Below are positions 24,087 to 31,949 of a DNA stretch of 64,000 nucleotides, piece by piece. Position 1 is the first letter of the stretch; the number at the start of each line of letters is the position of its first letter. The notes beneath the pieces are model-generated. The model made no database searches, was not told the DNA's origin, and saw only the letters and a list, made by a program, of their open reading frames with translations. Source of the DNA: Cytophagales bacterium (GTDB taxonomy: Bacteria > Bacteroidota > Bacteroidia > Cytophagales > Microscillaceae); contig RDZE01000015.1 of assembly GCA_004293905.1 (NCBI GenBank), forward strand, positions 358,117 through 422,116, given 5' to 3'. The translations under genes and the position numbers were made by a program.

Positions 24087-24962
24087 ATGATAAAAGGACT
24101 ATTAGAAAGACGCAATGAAGGAAAAAATGCCAAGATAGAAGAGGAAAAAGAAATGTCTTTTATTGACCATTTGGAGGAACTACGTTGGCATTTCATTCGC
24201 TCATTGATTGTGGTATCTATTGTAACGATTGCGGCTTTTTTTGCCACACAAATTGTTTTCCAACAAATTATATTAGGACCTTCACGCCCTGATTTTGTTA
24301 CTTATAAATTTTTGTGCCAGATGGCTGATTGGCTGAATTCTCCTATCTTATGCATTGGTAAGTTAAATTTCAAATTACAAAGCCGTCTCCTAAGCGGACA
24401 GTTTATGATGCACCTTACTTCTTCGGTCATTATGGGTATTGTGGTTTCGTTTCCTTATATTGTTTGGGAGTTGTGGCGTTTTATCAAGCCGGGTTTGTAC
24501 CCCAAAGAACAAAGATCGGCGCGTGGGGTAGTTTTTTGGGTAAGCCTGTTGTTCCTACTTGGTATCATGTTTGGGTATTGGGTAGTAGCTCCTCTTTCTA
24601 TCAATTTTTTGGCAAGCTACCAACTTTCACCCGATATTCTCAATGAGTTTGACATCGTATCTTATGTTTCCACGCTTATTACTTTGGTTTTAGCTTGTGG
24701 AATACTGTTTCAGTTGCCAGTTTTGGTTTTCTTTTTGGCTTCTATGGGACTTATCACTCCCCAACTAATGATTACCTACAGAAGACACTCTATAGTAATA
24801 ATACTAATCATTGCAGCCATCATCACCCCTCCCGATATTTTTAGCCAAATATTGGTAGCCATGCCCTTACAAGTGTTGTACGAAATTAGTATTTCTATCT
24901 GTAGGTATGTAGAAAAAAAACAACTTAAAGAAGCGCAAATTAGCGCATCATCAACACAATAA
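24087..24962 (+). CDS. tatC: twin-arginine translocase subunit TatC
   Basis: 291 residues. TatC recognises twin-arginine signal peptides and, with TatA, exports folded proteins. The first cytoplasmic part ends in EMSFIDHLEELRWHFIRSLIV, the family hallmark, followed by six membrane helices. Other conserved pieces are FPYIVWELWRFIKPGLYPKEQRSA, LFLLGIMFGYWVVAPLSINF and ITPPDIFSQILVAMPL. There is an insert of ~30 residues in the first periplasmic loop (PSRPDFVTYKF...GKLNFKLQ), common in Bacteroidota TatC. No tatA is adjacent. The PhoX-like protein at 17879 is a likely local substrate. Confidence 0.93.
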   Translation: MIKGLLERRNEGKNAKIEEEKEMSFIDHLEELRWHFIRSLIVVSIVTIAAFFATQIVFQQIILGPSRPDFVTYKFLCQMADWLNSPILCIGKLNFKLQSRLLSGQFMMHLTSSVIMGIVVSFPYIVWELWRFIKPGLYPKEQRSARGVVFWVSLLFLLGIMFGYWVVAPLSINFLASYQLSPDILNEFDIVSYVSTLITLVLACGILFQLPVLVFFLASMGLITPQLMITYRRHSIVIILIIAAIITPPDIFSQILVAMPLQVLYEISISICRYVEKKQLKEAQISASSTQ

Positions 24963-24970
24963 TTAAAACT

Positions 24971-26062
24971 ATGTTGGTTTGTAATCATACCCGAACACAA
25001 TATCCACTGAATGCACCTATCTGGAAAAGTGATAGTGGTGGGCTATTACAAATCGCATTTTTACCTACACACTTCCAACCTGAATTGTTGGCGCAACGCC
25101 CTCCAAGTCTTTGGCGTTATCGTGAAGCACTGCCTATAGCCCCTGAAGCCGAAATAGTAAGCATGGGAGAAGGATTTACACCCTTACAGAAAATAACATT
25201 CGAAGGCTTCTCCGTTTATTTCAAGTTAGAGTTTTTGTTCCCTTCGGGTTCTTATAAAGATAGAGGCGCAACTGTATTATTGACTCAAGCCAAAAATCTT
25301 TCTGTTTCGCATATCGTCCAAGATTCATCGGGCAACGCAGGCTGTTCTATTGCTTGTTATGCTGCGGCTGCCAACATCAACTGCGATATTTATGTGCCTG
25401 CTGACACTTCTGCTGCCAAACTACAACAAATAGAAATGTATGGGGCTAATTTGCATAAAATCGTAGGAAACCGCGAAGCTACAGCCAAAGCCGCTCTTGA
25501 AGCTGCCCAAAATACTTACTATGCAAGCCACGTTTGGAATCCTTTTTTCTTACAAGGCACAAAAACGATGGCTTATGAGATAGCCGAACAAATGCAATGG
25601 CAAGCCCCCGATACATTGATACTACCCTTAGGCAATGGCACTGCACTCTTAGGTGCTTTTATAGGCTTCAGAGAGCTTTATGAATTGGGGATTATCAAAA
25701 AAATACCCAAAATAATAGGCATACAAGCCGCAAACTGTGCCCCTGCTTATCATCTTTTACATAAAACAACCCTCCCTCCTACCCCCCAAAAAACTATAGC
25801 CGAAGGCATCGCCATTGCTGAACCCTTACGAATGACCGAAATTATAGAAGCCATACAAACTACACAAGGCGATATTATTTGTGTAGAAGAAGAAGATATA
25901 CTACTACATTGGCACAAAATAGCTAAAAAAGGATACTATGTAGAAACCACCACAGCCGCCATAGTAGCAGGCATACATCAATACAAAAATAATAAAACAA
26001 ATACTGACGAAATAATAGTGTCTATGCTAAGTGGTACAGGGCTAAAAAGTAATAAAAAGTAA
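24971..26062 (+). CDS. thrC: threonine synthase (PLP-dependent)
   Basis: 363 residues, PLP-dependent fold type II. It turns O-phosphohomoserine into threonine. Evidence: the N-terminal segment (CNHTRTQYPLNAPIW), the phosphate/PLP loop SMGEGFTPLQ, the PLP lysine K96 in GSYKDRGA, SSGNAGCSIACYAA, and a late glycine-rich PLGNGTALLG phosphate cradle. It begins nine bases after tatC. The N-terminal Cys pattern is reduced, so a threonine synthase-like paralog is the main alternative. Confidence 0.8.
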   Translation: MLVCNHTRTQYPLNAPIWKSDSGGLLQIAFLPTHFQPELLAQRPPSLWRYREALPIAPEAEIVSMGEGFTPLQKITFEGFSVYFKLEFLFPSGSYKDRGATVLLTQAKNLSVSHIVQDSSGNAGCSIACYAAAANINCDIYVPADTSAAKLQQIEMYGANLHKIVGNREATAKAALEAAQNTYYASHVWNPFFLQGTKTMAYEIAEQMQWQAPDTLILPLGNGTALLGAFIGFRELYELGIIKKIPKIIGIQAANCAPAYHLLHKTTLPPTPQKTIAEGIAIAEPLRMTEIIEAIQTTQGDIICVEEEDILLHWHKIAKKGYYVETTTAAIVAGIHQYKNNKTNTDEIIVSMLSGTGLKSNKK

Positions 26063-26188
26063 GATTTTTTCAAAAAAATTTTTGTATTCTATTTTTTCTT
26101 TGTATGTTTATGCCTGAATATCAATGAGTAAGCTATCTATTAAAATACAAAACATTGAAAATCAAGTAATTATAAAATTTATTGCAAT

Positions 26189-27103
26189 ATGAGCGACACA
26201 CAAAATCAAGGATTCTTTCGCAACATAGGAGGAGGAGCTAACTTTACAACATTAGCATTATTTGTATTGTTGTTAATTTCTTTCGCAGTGATAGCCTTCC
26301 AAGTCTATACACAATCATCGTTAAAAGGAAACTACGACCGTCAAAAGAATCAAATCAAAGATTTACTCTCTGACTCAGCAGAGTTAGGCAGACAAGTTTT
26401 TGAACTGAACCAACGAAGCGACTCTCTTCAAAAAGAAGCAGATAGTTTGCTAACCCTCAAAGAAAAATTACAAAACTCTGTAGATTCTGTTTCTAAACTA
26501 CTTTACATGGCGCGCAGCAGTGCTAATAGCTCTAATGCTAAAGTAGCTCAACTTCAAAAACAGTTGAAAGATTTACAAGGCAAACTCAACGAAGCAGAAC
26601 GCAAATACAACGAAGTAGTATCGCAAAGTGCTGCCATTGCCGAAACATACAAAGCCCGTATCAGTGAATTGGAAGCCCTGCTGGAGTCAAAAGACCAAAT
26701 CATTGCAGAATTGCAAGGGAAAACCGTCCAACTCAAAGAAGACAATCAACGCCCGTTACGCGCACAAGGTCCAGTAGCTATTCCGGGTATGATACGCAAT
26801 CAAAAATTTGAAGCCAACAGTAACAATACAAGAGTGAAACTTGTAAAAGTGAATTTCAATCTAAGCCGCTCCCTCAAACAAGGTGAAACATTGAATGTTA
26901 AGCTATTTGATGCTGCTAATACAGAGGTAGCTATCCAAACAAAACTCGACAATGTAAATGAAACTACTAAGAGTTTTATGATAGAAGTACCCGAAGATTA
27001 TAAATTCAAACGTGGTCGCTATACGGTAAAAATATTTGCAAGTGATGCCGACTCAGGTAATACCCAACAAATAGATAGTAATACCTACTTCGACCTTAAG
27101 TAA
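26189..27103 (+). CDS. membrane-anchored coiled-coil protein
   Basis: 304 residues. A single N-terminal membrane helix (FTTLALFVLLLISFAVIAFQVY, about 19-40) follows a short polar start, so most of the protein is probably periplasmic. Residues ~45-190 are strongly heptad-like coiled coil (repeated Leu/Lys/Gln, SLQKEADSLLTLKEKLQNSV...). The C-terminal ~100 residues are a beta sandwich-like domain (RVKLVKVNFNLSRSLKQGETLNVKLFDAAN ... YTVKIFASDADSGNTQQID). Function unknown; a structural or scaffolding envelope role is a guess. A hairpin terminator follows. Confidence 0.7.
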   Translation: MSDTQNQGFFRNIGGGANFTTLALFVLLLISFAVIAFQVYTQSSLKGNYDRQKNQIKDLLSDSAELGRQVFELNQRSDSLQKEADSLLTLKEKLQNSVDSVSKLLYMARSSANSSNAKVAQLQKQLKDLQGKLNEAERKYNEVVSQSAAIAETYKARISELEALLESKDQIIAELQGKTVQLKEDNQRPLRAQGPVAIPGMIRNQKFEANSNNTRVKLVKVNFNLSRSLKQGETLNVKLFDAANTEVAIQTKLDNVNETTKSFMIEVPEDYKFKRGRYTVKIFASDADSGNTQQIDSNTYFDLK

Positions 27104-27133
27104 TAAAACTTAACCTCATAAAAAATATATGTA

Positions 27134-27174
27134 AAAACAGAGATGAAAAATGTTGAACATTACATCTCTGTTTT
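27134..27174 (+). terminator. hairpin terminator before infC
   Basis: A perfect 12-base stem AAAACAGAGATG / CATCTCTGTTTT around a 17-base loop, followed by GCGTTTT. It ends the coiled-coil gene and lies 66 bases before the infC start, so an attenuation role for infC is also possible. Confidence 0.6.
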
Positions 27175-27240
27175 GCGTTTTAAAACTTGATTTATACATT
27201 TATACATTCTTTTTATCATCAAAACAGTTTATCATTAAAA

Positions 27241-27828
27241 GTGGAAGAAAACAGAAGTTTTAATAGAAATAACAACAGAAGACAACCCGAACCCTATCGT
27301 ATTAACCAACTCATCAAAGAGAAAGAAGTACGTTTGGTAGGCGACAATATAGAGGCTGGTATCTATAGCATAGAAGATGCCCTCTCTATGGCACGTGAGC
27401 AAAACTTAGACTTAGTAGAGATATCTAATAAGGCAACCCCTACTATTTGTAAGATTATAGACTATTCAAAGTTTAAGTACGAACAAAAGAAAAAACAGAA
27501 GGAACTGAAAGCCAAAACTCAAAAAAGTGTAGTAAAGGAAATTCGTTTCGGACCCAATACAAGTGAGCATGATTTTAATTTTAAACTAAAACACGCCATC
27601 AATTTTTTGGAAGAAGGCGCGAAAATAAAAGCATACGTACAATTTGTAGGTAGAGCAATCGTATACAAAGAGCGTGGAGAAGCTCTTTTACTCAAATTTT
27701 TGAAAGAATTAGACGAATACGGTAAGGTAGAACAACTACCCAAATTAGAAGGAAAACGAATGTTGGTAATGATTTCTCCTAAAGCTACCAGCGGAAGCAG
27801 TAGCAGCAGCAAGAAAAAAGAATCTTAA
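27241..27828 (+). CDS. infC: translation initiation factor IF-3
   Basis: 195 residues from the GTG at 27241, placed so that the N-terminus matches typical IF-3 (a basic/Asn-rich start, then [21 protein letters not shown]). The open frame extends upstream to a TTG at 27187, but those residues do not look like IF-3. IF-3 binds the 30S subunit and checks the start codon. N- and C-terminal domains are both present ([57 protein letters not shown]). A Lys/Ser-rich tail ends the protein. infC genes commonly begin with a rare start codon that lets IF-3 repress itself. The usual rpmI-rplT partners do not follow. Confidence 0.92.
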   Translation: MEENRSFNRNNNRRQPEPYRINQLIKEKEVRLVGDNIEAGIYSIEDALSMAREQNLDLVEISNKATPTICKIIDYSKFKYEQKKKQKELKAKTQKSVVKEIRFGPNTSEHDFNFKLKHAINFLEEGAKIKAYVQFVGRAIVYKERGEALLLKFLKELDEYGKVEQLPKLEGKRMLVMISPKATSGSSSSSKKKES

Positions 27829-27833
27829 ACATA

Positions 27834-27866
27834 AAAAAACCACTCCTTCAACAGAGTGGTTTTTTT
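27834..27866. terminator. strong terminator after infC
   Basis: A perfect 12-base stem AAAAAACCACTC / GAGTGGTTTTTT with an eight-base loop and seven T, between infC (ends 27828) and the convergent BNR-repeat gene (ends 27894). Confidence 0.88.
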
Positions 27867-27893
27867 CTTACCTTAAATTATTGGACATTGGTT

Positions 27894-30800
27894 TTATTTA
27901 TTCATCTCGGTAGAAATTGCAGGCAAATCTTTTTCTTTAATCCATTGATTAAAAGCAGGAATTTCTGTATCTACTATTGTTTTCAACTTCTCTAACTCAA
28001 TATCAATCAATTTAGTAATTTCATTTTTTACTACTACCATGCTTTGAGTAGGTCTGCCATTGCTCATTCCACACAAGGAAGCCAACGAACTTAATTTATT
28101 GTTAAGTCGTATAGGATAGTTCAAAGGGTCTTGTGAGCTTTGGTTTTTGGTTTGGTAAAGCACCTCTTCTATAGCTGTAATTTTCGTATTGAGGTCTTTA
28201 GTTTTCTCCATTACCTCTTTGGCTGCGGCTTGCCCTTCAAATCGTTTATTAATATTCTCTATATCTTTTCTGATTTTTCTGATTTGTATAATGGCACGGT
28301 GTGTTTGTGAGAGTTTATCTCTAATTTCGAGTAAAAACGAGAGTTGCATTTTTAAATCTTCATCAGTAGCCTCTGAGCGTGGGTCTTTGAGCAGTTGAAA
28401 ATTTTGTGTTTGTACTTTATCTCCTATGCTAAGCCTTACTTGATACATATTAGGCGCGATGCGGGGTCCTTGTGTCCCTCCTGACCATAAAACTAACCCA
28501 TCGAACCGTACTGCATCTTCGTGGCGCATATCCCAAATGAATTGATTAGCACCTTTCTTGAACTCTAATTTATCTTTAGCCTTGTCTTTTGCTGGTTTAT
28601 TGGTAAATTTTCGGATAACTTGATTATTGTTATCTAAAAATTCTAAGGTAACTGTTTTGGCAGTGTCGGGCAACTCGGGTAAGTAAAAATTAACCACTAC
28701 TCCATTAGGAGGGTTTTTGCCATTGAACTTAGGATTATGCCCCCAAGTGCTTCTAATGGTGTTGTATACATCGCGGGGTTTATAAAGATAAAAATCAGGA
28801 TTTTGCTTTGCTTCTGCTAATTGATGTAGAGGCGTGAGGTCGTCCAATATCCAAAAAGAGCGTCCTTGTGTGGCAGCAATAAGGTCATTATTTTTTACTG
28901 CTAAATCGGTAATAGGTACTATGGGCAGATTGAGTTGCAAGGGTTGCCAATTTTGCCCTCCATCAAAAGAAACATACATGCCACGCTCTGTACCTGCATA
29001 AAGTAAGTCTTTTTTTACCTTATCGGCTCTAATGGCTCTTGTAAAATGGCTTTGGTCTATGCCATTGGTTATTTTTTTCCAAGTTTTACCATAGTCTTCA
29101 GTCTTGTAAAGATAGGGTTGAAAATCATCTGATTTGTATTTAGTTCCTGCAATATAGGCTACTGCTTTATTGAATGGGTCAGGTTCTACACAATTAATCA
29201 TCATCCACTCAGGCATATCTTTGGGTGTAACATTTTGCCAATTTTTTCCTCCGTCTTGGGTGATGTGTACCAATCCATCATCAGAGCCTACCCAAATTAA
29301 GCCTTCAGCAATAGGCGATTCAGCGAAGGCAAATATAGTACAGTAGTATTCCACACTTGTATTGTCTTGAGTGATGGGACCGCCTGAAGATTTTAGTTTT
29401 TCGGGGTCATTGCGCGTAAGGTCAGGGCTGATGGCAGTCCAAGAGATGCCTTCATCATCGGATTGGAAAAGCACATTTGCACCCGCATACAATCGTTGGG
29501 CTTGGTGAGGCGAGAAAGCGATGGGAAAATTCCATTGGAAACGGTATTTGCTATCTATTGCACCGTGTCCCATAGGGTTATCGGGATAGATGTCTACGGC
29601 TTTTTCTTCTCCTGTGGCGTGGTCGTAACGTGTAAAATATCCTCCATAAGAAGTTCCAAATACTACATCTTTTTTGGTAGGGTGAGGAGCAAGATGCGCA
29701 CTTTCGCCCCCTGCTGTGTTTTGCCAATTAGCCTCTGTGATAGCTCCATCTACGGAAAAAGAACTGATACGAATAGCCGAATTATCTTGTTGTCCTCCAT
29801 AAATTCTATAGGGGAAAGCATTATCAGTAACTACTCTATAGAATTGCCCTGTAGGTTGGTTCATATAAGTAGACCAACTTTCGCCGCCGTCCATTGATAC
29901 TTGTGCGCCACCGTCATCGCCGATAATCATTCTTAAGGGTTCGTTCGGGTCTATCCATAAATCGTGGTGGTCGCCGTGTGGTGTATCTATACTTTCATAG
30001 GTACGTCCCCCGTCTTTCGAGCGGTGAAAATCTACATTGAGCACATAAACCATATCTTGGTTTTTAGGGTCTGCATAAATGCGTGAATAATACCAAGCTC
30101 TTTGACGAAGTTTTCGCTCCTCGTTTACTTTTGTCCAACTATTTCCGCCATCATCAGAACGAAAAACGCCTCCTTCTTGGGCTTCTATGATAGCCCAAAG
30201 CCTATCAGAATTAGCGGGCGAAACAGTAATGCCTATGATTCCTAAGGCAGTTTTGGGAAGCCCTTTGCTATTTTTTGTAAGCTCTACCCAAGTATCGCCA
30301 CCATCAGTACTTTTCCAAAGAGCAGAGCCCTCTCCTCCACTTTCTAAACTATAGGGCGTTCTGATGACGCGCCATGTGGAAGCATAAAGCACTCTTGCAT
30401 TATTGGGGTCTATAATTAGGTCTATTGCCCCTGCTTGACTATTGGCAAAAAGTACTTTTTCCCAAGTTTTTCCTCCATCTTTAGTTCTGAACACTCCTCT
30501 TTCTTCATTCGGTCCGAAAAGATGTCCCAATGCCGCAACATAAACAATATCTGGATTTTGGGGGTGTATTCTGATGCGTGTGATATGGCGCGAATCGGTT
30601 AAACCAATGGATTTCCATGTTTTTCCTCCATCTAAACTTTTCCACATACCATCACCGTGTGAAACATTGCCTCTGACGGTTTTTTCACCTCCACCTACAT
30701 AGATAATATTGTTATCGGATTCGCTTATGGCTACTGCGCCTATAGAACCTCCAAAGAAACCATCTGTAATATTAGACCAAGTTCCACCTGCATCTATACT

Positions 30801-31061
30801 TTTCCAAACACCTCCGCCTGTGCTACCAAAGAAAAAAAGGTTGGGTTTGCCTGCTACCCCTGTTACGGCGGCAGAACGCCCCCCACGATAAGGGCCTATA
30901 GACCGCCAACGCATCATATTGAAGTATTTTTCTTCGTATTGGTAGTTAGATTGGGTGTTGGTTGCATTTTTTTTAGTTTGCGCATGCAATTCATCAGTAA
31001 AAAACCAACAAAAAAAAGCAAAAAGAAGTAGTAATTTTCTAATTCGTATCATTTCAATCAT
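27894..31061 (-). CDS. secreted VPS10/sortilin-like BNR-repeat propeller protein
   Basis: About 1055 residues from the ATG at 31061; an in-frame ATG at 31085 and one at 31052 are alternatives. A signal peptide (IRIRKLLLLFAFFCWFFTDELHA-Q) precedes RWRSIGPYRGGRSAAVTGV. Repeated Asp-box motifs (S-x-D-x-G-x-x-W: SIDAGGTWSN, SLDGGKTWKS, TKDGGKTWEK, STDGGDTWVE, SDDGGNSWTK, SMDGGESWST, SFDGGQNWQP) define two sialidase/sortilin-type propellers over ~residues 50-720. The C-terminal ~330 residues contain a beta domain and a helical region. It belongs to a large Bacteroidota family called glycosyl hydrolase or sortilin without proven activity. No T9SS sorting domain is visible. Confidence 0.83.
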   Translation of the reverse strand: MIEMIRIRKLLLLFAFFCWFFTDELHAQTKKNATNTQSNYQYEEKYFNMMRWRSIGPYRGGRSAAVTGVAGKPNLFFFGSTGGGVWKSIDAGGTWSNITDGFFGGSIGAVAISESDNNIIYVGGGEKTVRGNVSHGDGMWKSLDGGKTWKSIGLTDSRHITRIRIHPQNPDIVYVAALGHLFGPNEERGVFRTKDGGKTWEKVLFANSQAGAIDLIIDPNNARVLYASTWRVIRTPYSLESGGEGSALWKSTDGGDTWVELTKNSKGLPKTALGIIGITVSPANSDRLWAIIEAQEGGVFRSDDGGNSWTKVNEERKLRQRAWYYSRIYADPKNQDMVYVLNVDFHRSKDGGRTYESIDTPHGDHHDLWIDPNEPLRMIIGDDGGAQVSMDGGESWSTYMNQPTGQFYRVVTDNAFPYRIYGGQQDNSAIRISSFSVDGAITEANWQNTAGGESAHLAPHPTKKDVVFGTSYGGYFTRYDHATGEEKAVDIYPDNPMGHGAIDSKYRFQWNFPIAFSPHQAQRLYAGANVLFQSDDEGISWTAISPDLTRNDPEKLKSSGGPITQDNTSVEYYCTIFAFAESPIAEGLIWVGSDDGLVHITQDGGKNWQNVTPKDMPEWMMINCVEPDPFNKAVAYIAGTKYKSDDFQPYLYKTEDYGKTWKKITNGIDQSHFTRAIRADKVKKDLLYAGTERGMYVSFDGGQNWQPLQLNLPIVPITDLAVKNNDLIAATQGRSFWILDDLTPLHQLAEAKQNPDFYLYKPRDVYNTIRSTWGHNPKFNGKNPPNGVVVNFYLPELPDTAKTVTLEFLDNNNQVIRKFTNKPAKDKAKDKLEFKKGANQFIWDMRHEDAVRFDGLVLWSGGTQGPRIAPNMYQVRLSIGDKVQTQNFQLLKDPRSEATDEDLKMQLSFLLEIRDKLSQTHRAIIQIRKIRKDIENINKRFEGQAAAKEVMEKTKDLNTKITAIEEVLYQTKNQSSQDPLNYPIRLNNKLSSLASLCGMSNGRPTQSMVVVKNEITKLIDIELEKLKTIVDTEIPAFNQWIKEKDLPAISTEMNK

Positions 31062-31179
31062 ATAATAAGAGTTTAATTGTTGCATTATAATAGAAGAACA
31101 ATAATAATAAGTATTTTAAGAAAATACAAAAAAACGAACCTTTTTGAGGTAAATATACAAAGAAATACGATTTTTGTCG

Positions 31180-31187
31180 TATATTTG
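31180..31187 (+). promoter_or_regulatory. -7 element TATATTTG very close to the uppS start
   Basis: An exact TAnnTTTG match ending only eight bases before the ATG at 31196. If used, the transcript would begin about at the start codon, making uppS (nearly) leaderless. No TTG at standard spacing. Confidence 0.45.
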
Positions 31188-31195
31188 CGAGCCAA

Positions 31196-31936
31196 ATGAA
31201 AACAGCCATAGATTACAACAATATTCCCCAACACATTGCTATTATTATGGACGGCAACGGGCGTTGGGCTAAGCAAAAAGGCGCGGAACGCGTATTTGGG
31301 CATCGAAACGCAATCACTGCTGTACGTGAAGCAACTGAAGGTGCGGCAGAGATTGGTGTCAAATACCTTACTTTATATGCTTTTTCTACTGAAAATTGGG
31401 GCAGACCACGTGCCGAAGTACGCGCATTGATGCAGTTATTGGTTTCTACCATCAGAAAGGAAGTAAAAGGATTGATGGAAAATAATGTTCGTCTCTCTTT
31501 TATTGGCGATGATAGTTTATTGCCCAAGGTATGCCAAAAAGAACTGAAAGAAGCCATCGAAATCACTAGCAGAAATGATGGCTTAACACTTACTTTGGCT
31601 CTTAACTACAGCGGAAGATGGGATATACTGCAAGCAGTGAACCAACTTCTGCAAAACAAAGAAGGGCAACCTTTTGAAGAAATTACGGCTGAAACATTTG
31701 AGCGTTTTTTAAGTACACAAAAACAATTAATTCCCGACCCCGAACTCCTCATAAGAACAAGCGGGGAAATGCGTATTAGCAATTTTATGTTATGGCAATT
31801 GGCTTATTCAGAAATATATATTAGTTCTATCCTTTGGCCTGATTTTAGGCGTGCACATCTTTTCGAAGCCGTTATTGAGTATCAAAAAAGAGAAAGAAGA
31901 TTCGGAAAGACCAGCGAACAACTCAAAACCCATTAA
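31196..31936 (+). CDS. uppS: isoprenyl transferase (undecaprenyl diphosphate synthase)
   Basis: 246 residues. UppS adds eight isoprene units to farnesyl diphosphate to make the lipid carrier for cell-wall and surface glycans. Signatures: IAIIMDGNGRWAKQKG with catalytic D19, LTLYAFSTENWGRP, LNYSGRWDI, and the C-terminal PDPELLIRTSGEMRISNFMLWQLAYSEIYISSILWPDF. First gene of an envelope operon with bamA 13 bases downstream. The frame overlap with the long upstream extension of bamA is only apparent, because bamA starts at 31950. Confidence 0.94.
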   Translation: MKTAIDYNNIPQHIAIIMDGNGRWAKQKGAERVFGHRNAITAVREATEGAAEIGVKYLTLYAFSTENWGRPRAEVRALMQLLVSTIRKEVKGLMENNVRLSFIGDDSLLPKVCQKELKEAIEITSRNDGLTLTLALNYSGRWDILQAVNQLLQNKEGQPFEEITAETFERFLSTQKQLIPDPELLIRTSGEMRISNFMLWQLAYSEIYISSILWPDFRRAHLFEAVIEYQKRERRFGKTSEQLKTH

Positions 31937-31949
31937 TTTGATTATCCCA

